In this document: piece by piece, positions 11,462 through 24,600 of the stretch
How positions within the stretch are numbered: position 1 is the first letter of the stretch
How the letters are laid out: every line of letters begins with the position of its first letter
Source of the DNA: Puccinellia tenuiflora
Taxonomy: Eukaryota; Streptophyta; Magnoliopsida; Poales; Poaceae
Direction: 5' to 3'
DNA: 64,000 bases
NCBI GenBank assembly: GCA_012064385.1
Contig: QRDG01000473.1
Location: forward strand, 2,250,528 to 2,314,527
Position numbers and translations under genes: made by a program
Notes under the pieces: generated by a model
What the model saw: the letters and a program-made list of their open reading frames with translations, nothing else
Told to the model about the DNA's origin: nothing
Database searches by the model: none

Positions 11462-12578
11462 TCACAATAAACAAGATCTAGATATAATGTTTATGCTTAA
11501 CGCAGTCACCAAATAACAATTATTGAGGTTTAAAACTAATCCCGAAGGTAGACGTAGATGGAGCGTGCCGACGGCGATTACTTCAACTTTTGATCCATTT
11601 CCAACGCGCATCATCACTTCGTCCCTCGCCAAGCGTCGTCTATTCCGCAGTTCCTGTTTCGAGTTACATATGTTAGCAACCGAACCAGTATCAAATACCC
11701 AGGCACTACTACGAGCACTTGTAAGATACACATCAATAACGTGTATATCACATATACCTTGTTTGACATTGCCAGCCTTCTTATCTGCCAGATACTTTGG
11801 GCAATTGCGCTTCCAATGTCTAGACCCTTGCAGTAGAAACACTCAGTGTCAGACTTGGGGCCTTTCTTTGACTTCTTCGCAGGCGCAACAGCTGAGTTTC
11901 CGCCCTTCTTGAAGTTGTATCTCTTTTCCTTCTTCTTGAAACTAGTGGTCTTGTTGACCATCAACACTTGATGCTCCTTATTTATTTCCACCTTTGCTGT
12001 ATTTAACATTGAGAAGAGCTCAGGAAGAGTTTTCTCCATCCCTTGCATGTTATAGTTCATCACGAAGCTTTTGTAGCTTGGTGGAAGTGATTGGAGAACA
12101 CGGTCAATCCCCAACTCATTGGGAATCATGACACCCAGCTGTGCCAGACGATCACCGTACCCAGACATTTTGAGCACGTGTTCACTGACGGAGTTGTTCT
12201 CTTCCATCATACAACTAAAGAACTTGGAGGAGGCCTCATACCTCTCCACCTTGGCTTGGGTCTGAAACATCTCTTTCAGTTGACCCATCATCTCATATGC
12301 GCCATGGTGCTCAAAACGTTTTTGGAGCTTTGGTCCTAAGCCATATAACAGACCGCACTTAACTATCTCGTGGTCCTCAAAACGGGTTGCCCAGAATCTT
12401 CAGGCGACCCCTCAGCGGGAGCCTAGCCTAGCGTTGCATCGAGAACATAAAGTTTCTTGGCAGCAGTGAGCATAATCTTCAGATTCATGAACCAATCTGT
12501 GAAATTGCTTTCATCATCTTTCAGCTTGTCTTTCTCTAGGAATGCGTTAAAATTCATGGTGGTAGTGGGACTGGCCAT
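11462..12578 (-). pseudogene. Copia gag and protease, broken
   Basis: The gag start is the ATG at 12576-12578 (MASPTTTMNFNAFLEKD on the minus strand). An in-frame TAG follows near 12428. The frame from 12291 contains the UBN2-type gag core (ELGIDRVLQSLPPSY). The zinc knuckle begins (CFYCKG) but is frameshifted near 11823, where one base is missing relative to the fragment at 31990-32000. The protease motif WVFDTGSVANICN follows in the other frame. Confidence 0.85.
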
Positions 12579-13238
12579 TGATCTACAACATATTTGCAAA
12601 AATGTGTTTAGACTATATTCATGATAGTTTGTTCGAGTTAATCTAAATTACAAAACGAACTCCCACTAAAATCAACATCTCTCGGGTTTTTTAGTGATAC
12701 ACGATCCAAATCCACTACACCACAACCGATCATCACGTGAGATGATGTAGCTTCAAAGGTGAACATAGCCATGTTGATAATATCATCCATATGACTCGTG
12801 TTTAACCATTCGGTTCTTGTGTTCCGAGGCCATGTCTGTACATGCTAGGCTCGTCAAGGAAACCGTAGTATTTCTGCATGTGTAAATCTGGCTTACACCC
12901 GTTGTATGCGAACGTAGAGTTTATCACACCCGATCATCATGTGATGCTTCAACACGACAAACTTTTTCAACGGCGCATACTAGGGAAGAACATGTCTTGA
13001 TATTTACAAGTGAGATCAACTTATCATGCTACCGTCGCGATCAAATCTAAGCAAGCAATAAGGTGCATAAAAGGATAAACATCACATGCAATTTAATTTG
13101 TGACATGGTATAGCCTTTTCTTGTGCCTTTGATCTCCATCTCCAAAGCACCGGCATGATCTCCATCACCACCAGCATGACGTTGCCGTCTCATGATTGCC
13201 TCCACCAACTATTGCAACTACAACTATTGCTACTATTA
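12579..13238 (-). other. Copia leader between primer site and gag, part 1
   Basis: This untranslated leader lies between gag and the insertion point of the Athila-type element; its continuation is 21050-21615. No supported ORF was found. Removing 13244-21049 joins the two halves cleanly at the GCGAT duplication. Confidence 0.7.
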
Positions 13239-13243
13239 GCGAT

Positions 13244-14842
13244 TGATACGTGTCAAACGTATCTATAATTTTTGATTGATGCATGCTAGTTTTGTGACGT
13301 TGTCACATGTTTTTATTATCATATTAATCATTTTTATGCATTTTGTCGGACTAACCTATTGACAAGATGCCTAGTGCCAGTTTCCTGTTTTTGCTGTTTT
13401 TATATTTCAGAAAGTCCACCACAGGAAATATCGTCGGATTGCGCTGAAAATTTACGGAGATTTTTTATGCGACGGAAGGAACCAGAGGACCAAAGGGCAG
13501 CATGGGGGGCCACCCAGGGGCCACAGGCGGGTGGCGGCCGCGGCCCCCTAGGACCCGCGGGTGGGGCCCGCCCCTGCCCTCTGGGCACCGCCTCGGCCCC
13601 CTCCGACGCCTATAAATTCCCTTTAACCCTAAAAACGACGGGGTGGCCATTATTTTCCAGAGAAGTCATCCCGATGCGCCGTCATCTCAAACCCTAGTTC
13701 GGGGGTGATTCTGAAGCAGATCCCGGCACTCTGCCGGAGGGGAGATCAATCCCGGAGGGCTCTTCATCGCCATGCCTTCCTCCGGGATGATTTGTGAGTA
13801 GTCCCACCTTGGACCATGGGTCCATGACAGTAGCTAGATGGTAGTATCTCTCTCTTGTGCTTCATGTCTTATGATCTTGTGAGCTGCCTAACATGATCAA
13901 GATCGATTATTGTAATGCTATGTGATGTGTTTGCTGGGATCCGATGGATTATAAAGTTATGATCAGATTGTGCATGATTCTTATATGTTGATTTATGTTC
14001 TTGCATGCTCTCTGATGTGCGTAGTTATTTTGGCCAAGTGATTGTGTGTATCTCCAAGAGAGGGTATTTATGCTAGATAGTGGGTTCATGCCCCCTTTTG
14101 TTCCTGGGCACGAGTGACAGAAACGTCTAAGGGCGAGGGTGTGCTGTTGCTACTAAGGGTAAAACAGCGGTGTTAATGTATCTTTTGATATTAGTATTGC
14201 TTACTTCATGCGATTTACTTAATGCAAATGTCTGTTGCTTGCAACTTAATACCGATGGGTGACAGGCTGGATAGCGATCCCATGGTGGACTTTTTAGACA
14301 AAGATGCAGTTGGACTCAACGGTCTTTGTTCATTGTCGTGATGCCTACTTAAATATTATCATGGTCTCTTTGTCATAGCTAGATTAAGTTTGTGTTATAA
14401 TCTTGTCAATTGCCCAGCTGTAATTTGTTTACCCATCATATGATTGTTCTATTTACTTGAGAGACTCCACTAGTGAACCCATGGCCCCCGGTCCATCTTT
14501 TTACATTGATTGCAACCTTTATTCATCACTTTTCATCATCATTACTCCACTGATCCATTTTCATATTTCATCTATTTCACTATACAATTAACCGCTTTGT
14601 TTTCTCCGAGACCGGAAAGATTGACAATCTTTCCGCCGTGGGGGTAAAGTATTTTGGTTGAGTGTGTGCAGGTCCACGTCTGTTGAAGATTAAGCGCCAG
14701 AGATCTTCAAAATTCACTTTGTTTTTTATTTCAAGGTCCTACTGGTTTGATAAACCTCGATTCGTTATCGAGGGAAAACTGCTGCTTGCTACATCTCCGC
14801 CTTCGCTTGGGGCACCACCCAACTCTTCATCAGTAGCAATCA
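13244..14842 (+). repeat. 5' LTR of the Athila-type element
   Basis: Starts TGATACGTGTCAAACG and ends GTAGCAATCA, 1599 bp. It aligns along its whole length with 19452-21044, differing at scattered sites (many C/T changes) and small indels, for example near 13505 and 13560. The GC-rich stretch 13500-13610 followed by CTATAAATTCCC (about 13610) looks like the LTR promoter. The ORF 13359-13697 is not supported as a gene. Confidence 0.93.
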
Positions 14843-14852
14843 TGCTCTTTTC

Positions 14853-14870
14853 TGGCACCGTTGCCGGGGA
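14853..14870 (+). other. Primer-binding site, tRNA-Asp type
   Basis: TGGCACCGTTGCCGGGGA lies ten bases after the 5' LTR. It matches the Athila/Tat-type primer site TGGCGCCGTTGCCGG with one G-to-A change. It would prime minus-strand DNA synthesis. Confidence 0.8.
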
Positions 14871-15034
14871 TCTTGGAGCTACAACAAGGGTAGTCTCATA
14901 CTCTCAAACAGTTTACTTTGTTTTTGTCTTGCTTGTTTTATTTTTCGTTAGCTTATTTTTCTTGTTGCAAAATTTGAAAACACAAAAAAATTAGTGCAGT
15001 CTTTATTCCTGTCTTGTTATTTTATTTTATCATT

Positions 15035-16940
15035 ATGTCTTCCACTGAAAACACCAAGTTGTGTGACTTTACTAGCACTAATAACAATGATTTCATATGC
15101 TCTCCAATTGCTCCACCTCCTACTAAAGCGGAATCTTATGAAATTAAGTCTGCCTTGCTAAATCTTGTTATGAAAGAGCAATTTTCTCGTGCTAGTACTG
15201 ATGATGCCGCCTCTCATTTAAATAACTTTGTTGAGTTATTTGATATGAAAAAGTATAAAGAGGTAGAAAGAATGGTTATTGTCTTTGCCTAGAAATAGCA
15301 TTGATTCTTGGATTAAATGCAAAGATGCTTTTATTGGAAAATATTATCCACTTGCTAAAATCATACTACAATTGAGGAGTAACATTATGAACTTTAGACA
15401 ATTTGACAATGAACATGTTGCTCAAGCTTGGGAGAGAATGAAATTTATGGTTAAAAATTGTCCCACGCATGGATTAACTATGTGGATGGTTATCCAAACT
15501 TTTTATGCAGGTTTGAATTTTTCTTCAAGGAACCTCTTGGACTCGGCCGCGGGAGGCACCTTTATGTCCACAACATTAGGTGCAGCAACTAAACTCTTGG
15601 ATGAGATGATGACAAATTATTCACAATGGCATACCGAAAGAGCTCCAAGTGGTAAGAAGGTAAATTCTGTCGAGGAAATTTCCTCTTTGAGTGATAAGGT
15701 TGATATGATTAAGTCAATGTTTGCTACCAATCAGTCCCCTGTTGGTCCTAATAATGTCCCACTTGCTTCATTAATTGCCCAAGAAAAGGATCAAATTGAT
15801 GTTAATTTTCTTAATAGAATTAACTTCAACAATAATGCTTATCGAAATAATTTTGGTAGTAACAACTATAAGCCTTATCCTCCCAATAATAGCAACTCTT
15901 ATGGAAATTTCTATGGTAATTCTTATAATCCTAATAAGAATGTGTCCTCTGATCTTGAAAATGTTTTAAAAGAATTTATCACTTCGCAAAAAGCTTTCAA
16001 CAAAACTGTCGAAGAGAAACTTGAAAAACTGGATAGACTTGTCTCTAAAGTGGAAGATCTTGCTCATGATGTAGAAATTTTAAAAATTAGAAACACTCCT
16101 CTTCAAGACAAGCCTACTGAATGTTTAAATGTTATTTCTATTCAAATTAATGAGAATGAAAGGATGATGGCTCGCTTGAAAGCTAGATGGGCTAGAGAGA
16201 AAGAAGAAGCCAGAATTGCTGAAATAAATAGGAAAAATGTTAAAGTTTATACTATCCAAACTACTAATGAGGAACCTCCTAGCCTATTTAAAGATGATGA
16301 AATTGATTTTGATAATTGCAATCTTACTGAAGTCATAAAGTTCCTACAAAAACTTGCTAAGTCACCGGATGCTTGTAAATTAAATATTGCCTTCACCAAA
16401 CATATTACCGATGCTCTTATCAAGGCTAGGGAAGAAAAGCTTAAGTTAGAAACTTCTATTCCTATAAAATTAGAAGATGGATGGAAACCCACTATTCAGA
16501 TGAGAATAAATGACTTTGATTGCAATGCTTTGTGTGATCTTGGTACTAGTGTTTCTGTTATGCCTAAAAGTTTCTACGATATGCTCAATTTAAATCCTTT
16601 GGAAGAGTGTTATTTAAATGTGCATCTTGCCGATTCTTCTAAAAAGAAACCTTTGTGTAGAGTTGATGATGTCCTTATTGTTGTTTATGATAACTATGTT
16701 CCCGTTTATTTTATTGTTATGGACATTGAGTGTAATGCTTCTTGTCCTATTATTTTGGGGAGACCGTTTTTTAGAACCATTGGTGCTATTATTGATATGA
16801 AAGAGGGAAATATAAGATTTCAGTTCCCCCTTAGAAGAGGGATGGAACACTTCCCTAGAAATAGAAAAAATCTTCCTTTTGAATCAATCATAAGGTCAAG
16901 CTATGCTCTTGATGTTGCAAAGGCCTCCGAAAAAACTTGA
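15035..16940 (+). pseudogene. Athila-type gag with retropepsin-like end, frameshifted
   Basis: The frame starts at ATG 15035 (MSSTENTKLCDF), reaches a stop at 15290-15292, and continues in a shifted frame overlapping from 15279 to 16940 (553 codons), so one frameshift separates them. The gag core shows the WERMKFMVKNCPTHGL and NLLDSAAGGTF blocks typical of Athila-type Gag, then an asparagine-rich linker and a coiled-coil-like segment. A protease-like domain follows, with CDLGTSVSVMP in the place of the usual D-S/T-G and a CPIILGRPFF strand. The usual serine/threonine after aspartate is a leucine here. Protein ends AKASEKT, with no RT following. Confidence 0.82.
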
Positions 16941-19451
16941 TATTTGGCATTGCGCCTAGCTAAAAGGCGTTAAAGAAAAGCGCTTGTTGGGAGACAACCC
17001 ATCTTTTACTTTCAATTTGCTTTTTAATTTTCTTGAGTCTTGAAGTTGTTGCCTCTGTAGCAACTTCATTGTATCTTTTTCTTTTCATTTTTTGTGCCAA
17101 GTTTAGCCTCCAATGCATTGAAAGTGCGAGGTGTTGTTTTGCTGTCAAGAAACAGATTTCTGTCCTTCACTGTTCGAAAATCCAAAAAATCTCTGAATTT
17201 TATATTTTCTAAAAATTTTAGACAGCAAGCCTGATACTTTTATCTATCTTTCGTTAGTTTTGAGTTTTCTGATTTGAGCTACAGAAGTGCCTCAAAAAAT
17301 TCGATCTTTACAGACTGTTCAGATTTTGACAGATTCTGCTTTTATTTTATATTCGTCTCGTTACTATCGTCAAATCTGATACTCTTGGGGTGGAGCGCCA
17401 CATTGAGGCTTAGTGAACAATAGCTAATGCCTAATAAAGTTGTTTGCAATTTGTCTTGAGTTGAACATATGTGCATTTTTAATTTATGAGCACTAACCCT
17501 CTAATCAGTTTATGAGAAGTTTCGTGTGAAGGGAGTTTTTAAGTTCCAAAGGAGAGGATAATGAAGAAATTGAAGATGGATCAGAGCTCAAGCTTGGGGA
17601 TTCCCCCATGGCACCCCCTCTAAATATCAAGAACCATCAAGCGTCAAAGCTTGGGGATGCCCAAGGCATCCCCCCTTCTTCATCGACTATCATGAGGTCG
17701 TCTTCGTTGAACTATGTTTTTATCACTTTACATATTATGTGCTATGCTTGGAGCGTCTTTTTACTTTCAGTTTTGTTTGTTTGGTCATATGATTGTTGGA
17801 TCCTTGCTTTGTTTGTGTGGGAGAGAGACACGCTCCGCCTTTTTCGTTTGAATACTCCTGTGCTTTGCTTATATTTTGTTGAGTATTCTTTGCTACTGTT
17901 TGTTTGCTAGTAAGCTCTCGCTTTTAGCTTTTATCTTATTTAGAGCTGCTAGTAGTTGTTGTTAAACTCTCTTGTTCTTCACTTATATTTGTTGGAGAGT
18001 TGTTATTGATAAATTCCTTGAATTGTCAAAGTGACAAAATGCTATTCATGTGATAGTGGAATGAAACGAAAGCCTGCATAGTATTGTAGATCATTGTGTG
18101 GATACTTGATACTTCTCATTTGTTTTGAGATATTAAGATGAATGCTTAAACTTGCTGGTTATTTGAGTGGAATTGATTAGTAAAGAAATATTGTTAAAAG
18201 CTTGAAATTGTGTGGTGTTTCGTAGTTGTTAATTCATTAAGCTAATCTTTCCATCAAAATAATTGTTTGGTCAACAAGGGAGACGGTGTGGAGCTTTTAT
18301 GGTTATGATTGACTTATGTCTTATGTTACTCTGTTACCGGTTAATGTTAGATGTTTGCTTCAAATACCTTCTTTGCTAAGCCTAAAAATTCGTACTGAGT
18401 GTATGGTTCACTCGTGCATCCAAATCCCAAAGCCAAACTATCTTGGCAGTTGAATCCACCATATCTACCTATGCATGGTATTTCTTGCCATTCCAAGTAA
18501 ATTTGTCATGTGCTATCTTTAAAAATTCAAAATAATCTCTTTTTGTGCCTCTGTTTTTAAGCTCATGAGGGAGCAGTGGAGAGCTAGATATAACTCGTGA
18601 CGAGCAAGGTCATTTCCCCCCTCTCACCCGGTGTCGATGGGTTACGTCTTCACTTGAATCAACCCGATAGCATCTTAAGAAAAAATATAAATATAACTCA
18701 CCATTCTCCTCCTCGCAATGAAAATCTTAGAAATCAGCTCTAAACATTAGACAGTGGTGAAACCAAGGAGAAAGAGGAGCGTACTCGCTCCTCTAAAAAC
18801 CAACTGCTCTCACAAGTCTAAAAGCCTTGCTTGTTATGGGGGACTAGATAGCTTCTCTGTTGTGAAGTCATTGACGAAAGCATGCATTTATCAAAATTGT
18901 TTTACTTCTGTTTCATAAAAATAAAAAGCTCTAGCACATGACTAATCCCTGCTTCCCTCTGCGAAGGGCCTTACTTTTACTTTTAATGTTGAGTCAGTTT
19001 TCCTCTTCCTTCTATCTCCACCAAAGCAAACATCTAGCATTGACCCTGGGTATCATTGATCATATTGCATCGTCAGATTAAACATGAATATTTATATTGA
19101 CTTTACCGTTGAAAGTTGAAGGTTTTTGCTAAAACTTACATCTTCTTTGTTTTGATTCTCAAACACTTTTGTTATGTAACTATTACCTTTGTGAATTAAT
19201 CAAATTTGTGGATCACATTGCTTTCATGTCTTTAAGGGACTATTCATGAAAAGTTTTTCTTGAATTATTCAACTTGGTTATTCATTGCTTTCTTGCTATC
19301 AACTATCGACAATTGTTTTGTATCACTTCATTCACATCCTATGCTTTACATTACTATCTTGATCACGATTGTGTTGGTTGCATGTCTCATAAAAATTATT
19401 TTGTTATCAGTTACCTACTCGAGGACGAGTAGGAGTTAAGCTTGGGGATAC
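16941..19451 (+). other. Non-coding interior of the Athila-type element and polypurine tract
   Basis: About 2.5 kb with no sustained frame. Just after gag lies a short inverted motif region, GCGCCTAGCTAAAAGGCG, at about 16951. The right end GTAGGAGTTAAGCTTGGGG (about 19429-19447) is a purine-rich plus-strand primer next to the 3' LTR. In complete relatives pol would occupy the space after gag. Confidence 0.75.
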
Positions 19452-21044
19452 TGATACGTGTCAAACGTATCTATATTTTTTGATTTATCCATGTTGGTTT
19501 TGTGATGTTGTCACATGTTTTTATTATCATATTAATCATTTTTATGCATTTTGTCGGACTAACCTATTGACAAGATGCCTAGTGCCAGTTTCCTGTTTTT
19601 GCTGTTTTTATATTTCAGAAAGTCCACCACAGGAAATATCGTTGGATTGCGCTGAAAATTTACGGAGATTTTTTATGTGACGGAAGGAACCAGAGGACCA
19701 AAGGGCAGCCTCGGGGGCCACAGGTGGGTGGCGACCGGGACCCCCCTAGGACCTGCGGGTGGGGCCCGCCCCTGCCCTCTGGGTACCCGCCTCGGCCCCC
19801 TCCGACACCTATAAATTCCCTTTAACCCTAAAAACGACGGGGCGACCATTATTTTCCAGAGAAGTCATCCCGATGCGCCGTCATCTCAAACCCTAGTTTG
19901 GGGGTGATTCCGAAGCAGATCCCGGCACTCTGCCGGAGGGGAGATTGATCCCGGAGGGCTCTTCATCGCCATGCCTTACTCCGGGATGATTTGTGAGTAG
20001 TTCCACCTTGGACCATGGGTCCATGGCAGCAGTTAGATGGTAGTCTCTCTCTCTCTTGTGCTTCATGTCTTATGATCTTGTGAGCTGCCTAACATGATCA
20101 AGATCGATTATTGTAATGCTATGTGATGTGTTTGCTGGGATCCGATGGATTACAAAGTTATGATCAGATTGTGCATGATTCTTATATGTTGATTTATGTT
20201 CTTGCATACTCTCCGATGTGCGTAGTTACTTTGACCAAGTGATTGTGTGTATCTCCAAGAGAGGGTATTTATGCTAGGTAGTGGGTTCATGCCCCCTTTT
20301 GTTCCTGGGCACGAGTGACAGAAACGTCTAAGGGCGAGGGTGTGATGTTGCTACTAAGGGTAAAACAGCGGTGTTAATGTCTCTTTTGATATTAGTATTG
20401 CTTACTTCATGCGCTTTAATTAATGCAAATGTCTGTTGCTTGCAACTTAATACCGATGGGTGACAGGCTGGATAGCGATCCCACGGTGGACTTTTTAGAC
20501 AAAGATGCAGGTGGACTCAACGGTCTTTGTTCATTGTCGTGATGCCTACTTAAATATTATCATGTTCTCTTTGTCATAACTAGATTAAGTTTGTGTTATA
20601 ATCTTGTCAATTGCCCAGCTGTAATTTGTTTACCCATCATATGATTGTTCTATTTACTTGAGAGACTCCACTAGTGAACCCATGGCCCCCGGTCCATCTT
20701 TTTACATTGATTGCAACCTTTATTCATCACTTTTCATCATCATTACTCCACTGGTCCATTTTCATATTTCATCTATTTCACTATACAATTAACCGCTTTG
20801 TTTTCTGCGAGACCGGAAAGATTGACAACCTTTCCGCCGTTGGGGGCAAAGTATTTTGGTTGAGTGTGTGCAGATCCACGTCTGTTGAAGATTAAGCGCC
20901 AGAGATCTTCAACATTCACTTTGTTGTTGATTTGAAGGTCCTACTGGTTCGATAAACCTCGGTTCGTTATCGAGGGAAAACTGCCGCTTGCTACATCTCC
21001 GCATTCGCTTGGGGCACTACCCAACTCTTCATCAGTAGCAATCA
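19452..21044 (+). repeat. 3' LTR of the Athila-type element
   Basis: Starts TGATACGTGTCAAACG and ends GTAGCAATCA, 1593 bp, followed directly by the GCGAT target duplication. It is slightly shorter than the 5' LTR because of small deletions in the GC-rich promoter part. Confidence 0.93.
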
Positions 21045-21049
21045 GCGAT

Positions 21050-21628
21050 AAAGTAAATCAATTACATGGCGTTAAAAATTGGCACACAGGCCATACAATA
21101 ATAATGAGACATCCATAAGGCTCCTGCCGGTTGCCGTACACACCGACATGCAACTCGTGAAAATTATAAAACATGATCATTGCATTCATTATCACAAATC
21201 ACATCTTGGCCATACCATATCATAAACCCTGCAAAAACAAGTTAGACGCCCTCTACTTTGTTTATGCAATTTTTACGTGGCTTCTATGTGTCATGAGATA
21301 GAACCGTTCTAATCTACGCAAAGCCACAATGGTGATATAAAAGTTGTTTATTTACTCATCCTTTTAAAGGCCTTCCATTGCAGATCGCATCTCACTATAG
21401 CTAGAGAAACAGACACCCGCCAGCCACTTAAGCAATACAAGTTGCATGTCAAACGTGGAACCGGTCTCTCGTATGTGGACGAGTAAAGTTGGTCTGGGCC
21501 GCTTCAATCAAGCTATCCCGCAAGATACAAAATACATGCAGGAAGGTAGTAACAAAAACATCAACGCCCACAACTCCTTGTGTTCTAATCGCACCAACAT
21601 CTACGAATAGATCTAGGCTCTGATACCA
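21050..21628 (-). other. Copia leader part 2 and tRNA-Met primer site
   Basis: Leader sequence of the copia element continues here after the nested insertion. At 21616-21628 the minus strand reads TGGTATCAGAGCC, the classic primer site complementary to the 3' end of initiator tRNA-Met. The ORF at 21449-21673 overlaps this leader and the LTR and is not considered real. Confidence 0.88.
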
Positions 21629-24600
21629 CCGAAGGGTTCGCAACATAGAAAACAAAAATTTCCTACGCAACAAGGCGAAAGAAACCCAAACAAGATCATG
21701 ATCTACTAGATGGAGGTAGCAAGAAGTAGATCAAATCTCACCCTCGAAGAAAACCGAGCATGTTTTGTCGAGGCAGGGGTTGGCTAGTCGATCCTCGCAA
21801 CTAGACTCGTATAGTCGCGAGGAGAGGTATTATCCGATCCGTAGCGCCGCACGAGCAGCACCTCCACGGTATCCACACGTACAGCTCGATGAAGACTCCT
21901 TGATCTTGATCCCGCTAGAGGTGAAGGAGAGGCTCGCGAGATTTCAGCAGCACGACGACAGTGTGGGGGTGGATATGGTGGAGATCCCGGCAGGGCTTCG
22001 CCAAGCGGCTGCGGGAGAGGAGAGGGAGAGGAGAAGCAGGGGCGGCGGCTAGGGAGGGGTGAGTGGGAGGGCAGACCTACTCCCTGGCCCTCCTTTTATA
22101 GGAGGCCAGGGGTGCGCCTCCCTCCCCTAGGGCCGGCGGCCAAGGGGTGCCGTGGCCCCCAAGGCACCACCTAGGGTTAGGGTTCGGCCCCCTTGTGCCC
22201 TAGCCGCATGGGCCTTTGGGGCTGGTGCGGTCAGCCCATGTGGGCTGCTGCACCACCGCTCTTCCATGGGGACCCCACACGTCAGGTGGACCCACTTCTA
22301 GAACCTTTTGGAACCTTCTAGAAACTTCCGGTAACCTGCCAGAAAATTCCCGAACTTTTCTGACGTCTCCGGAAACCACTTTCCTTATATGAATTCTATT
22401 CTCCGGACTCTTCCGGAGCTCCTCGTGATGTCTAGGATCTCATCCGAGACTCCGAATCAACATTCGTTCAAACCATCATTTATCTCAAGCCCTAATTACA
22501 TCAAAGCATTAAGTGTGTGACCCTACGGGTTCGAGAACATGCAGACATGATCCAATCAATAATCAATAGTGGGACCAAGATGCCCATATTGATTCCTACA
22601 TATTCAACGAAGTACTTTATCGGTTGAACCAAATTATCCGGGACTCAATTAATCTGAAGGGTCGCAGCATAGAAAACAAAAAATTTCCTACGCAAACTTG
22701 GCGGAATAAAACCCAAAACTAGATCAGATCTACGAGATGGTGGTAGCAAGTACGAGATCAAATCTCACCCTCGAAGAAAACCGAGCGTGTTTTGTCGAGG
22801 CAGGGGTTGGCTAGTCGATCCCCGCAACTAGACTTGTCTAGTCGCGAGGAGATGTATTATCCGATGCGTCGCACGAGCAACACCTCCGAGAGATCCACAC
22901 GTACAGCTCGATGAAGACTCCATGTTCTTGATCCCGCAAGAGTTGATGGAGAGGCTCGCGAGATCAGCAGCACAACGACGGTGGTGTGGTGGATATGGTG
23001 GAGATCTAGCAGGGCTTCGCCAAGCGACAAGCTAGAGAGGAGGGAGGAGGAGGAGGTGATGCGGCAGGGGAGGGGGGCGGCGGCTAGGGAGCACAAGGGT
23101 GCGCCGCCCCTTGCCCTGCGCATCCTTATATAGGTGGCCAGGGTTGGGGTGCGCCCCCCTTGCCCTAGGGCCGGCCGGCTTGGGTGGCTTGGCCCCCAAG
23201 CAAGCCCTAGGGTTTGGGGCGCCCCCTCCTTTGGGCCCCTTAGCCCTTGCCGCATGGGCCTAGGAGGCTGGTGCGGCTGGCCCATGAGGCTGCTGCACCA
23301 CCCCTATGGTCCATGTGGGCCCCATACTCCTATGGGCCCCACTTCTAGACTCCTCTAGAACCTTCTAGAATATTCCGGTACCCTACCGGAAAATTCCCGG
23401 ACTTTTCCGATACCTCCGGAAACCACTTTCCTTATATGAATCTTATTCTCCGGATGACTCCGGAACTCCTCGTGATATCTGGGATCCCATCCGAGACTCC
23501 GAATCAATATTCATTCACACCATCATTTATCTCGAGCCCTAACTACATCGAACGTTAAGTGTGTGACCCTGCGGGTTCGAGAATATGTCATATTAATAGC
23601 GGGACCGGGATGCCCATATTAATTCCTACATATTCAACGAAGTACTTTACCAGTTGAACCACTATGTCCGGGATTCAATTAATCCATATACGATTGCTTT
23701 TGTTTCACGATATCTTACGTGTCCGAGACTTGATCACTCATATCTCCATATCCGATTAATCTCATTCCCGACAAGTTCTCTTTACTCGTTCCCATAGGAT
23801 AGGATCCACTGTGAGGGCCTAGAGAAATCTATCCAACTGTTGGACGAACAAATCTATCCAACTCTTTACTCTTTACAAGTTCTCTTTACACACTTAGTCA
23901 TATGTTTGCAAGCGTTTGGATGCTATGCTACCGAGAGGGCCCAGAGAAATCTATCCAACTGTTGGACGAACAAATCCCAGTCTTGATTCATGCAACCCAA
24001 CAACTTACCATCGGGGATACCTGAAAAACACCTTTATAGTCACCCAGTTACGAGATGACGTTTGATGTCCACAAAGTACTTTTCCAGTAAGTGGGGGTAA
24101 CATTATCTCATGGTCTAAGGAAACTATATTTGACATCTACTTTATTTTGGGTCTGTCCATTATATCATCCCCATGATACAACTCCGTTTATCAAGTGATT
24201 CATTAATCCTTGGTTAGGAAACTTCTAACCAACACTTGATCAAACGAACTAGTTACTAGAGGCTTACTAGGGACACTTTTCCGTTTATATTCCACACATG
24301 TATTTGTTTCCGATTAATACACTTATAGCATGGATAATAAACATTTATCATGAACAGGAAATATGATAAATAATAAACTTTATTATTGCCTCTAGGGCAT
24401 ATTTCCAACATAATCCATATATGATTCCTTGTCTCACGATATTTTACTTGCCCGAGACTTAATCACCGATATGTCCATATCTGATTAATCTCGTTTCCAA
24501 CAAGTTCTCTTTACTCGTTCCATAGGATAGGATCCTTATGACTAGCTACTTAGTCATATGCTTGCAAGCTTTTGGATGCTATGCTACCGAGAGGGCCCAG

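Larger units (their letters stand above)
13239..21049 (+). mobile_element. Intact Athila-type gypsy element without pol, TSD GCGAT
   Basis: The element proper is 13244-21044. It has two nearly identical LTRs of about 1.6 kb, a perfect 5-bp target duplication GCGAT (13239-13243 and 21045-21049), a primer site matching the tRNA-Asp type used by Athila elements (14853-14870), a gag-protease ORF, and a polypurine stretch before the 3' LTR. No RT, RNase H or integrase frame exists between 16941 and 19451. It is thus a non-autonomous derivative that would need enzymes from a relative. It is nested in the copia leader. Confidence 0.93.

Noticed and set aside
13359..13697. 112-codon ORF in the Athila-type 5' LTR
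   Set aside because: It lies wholly in the LTR promoter region, is disrupted in the other LTR (19480-19680 only) and has no domain; a chance GC-rich frame.
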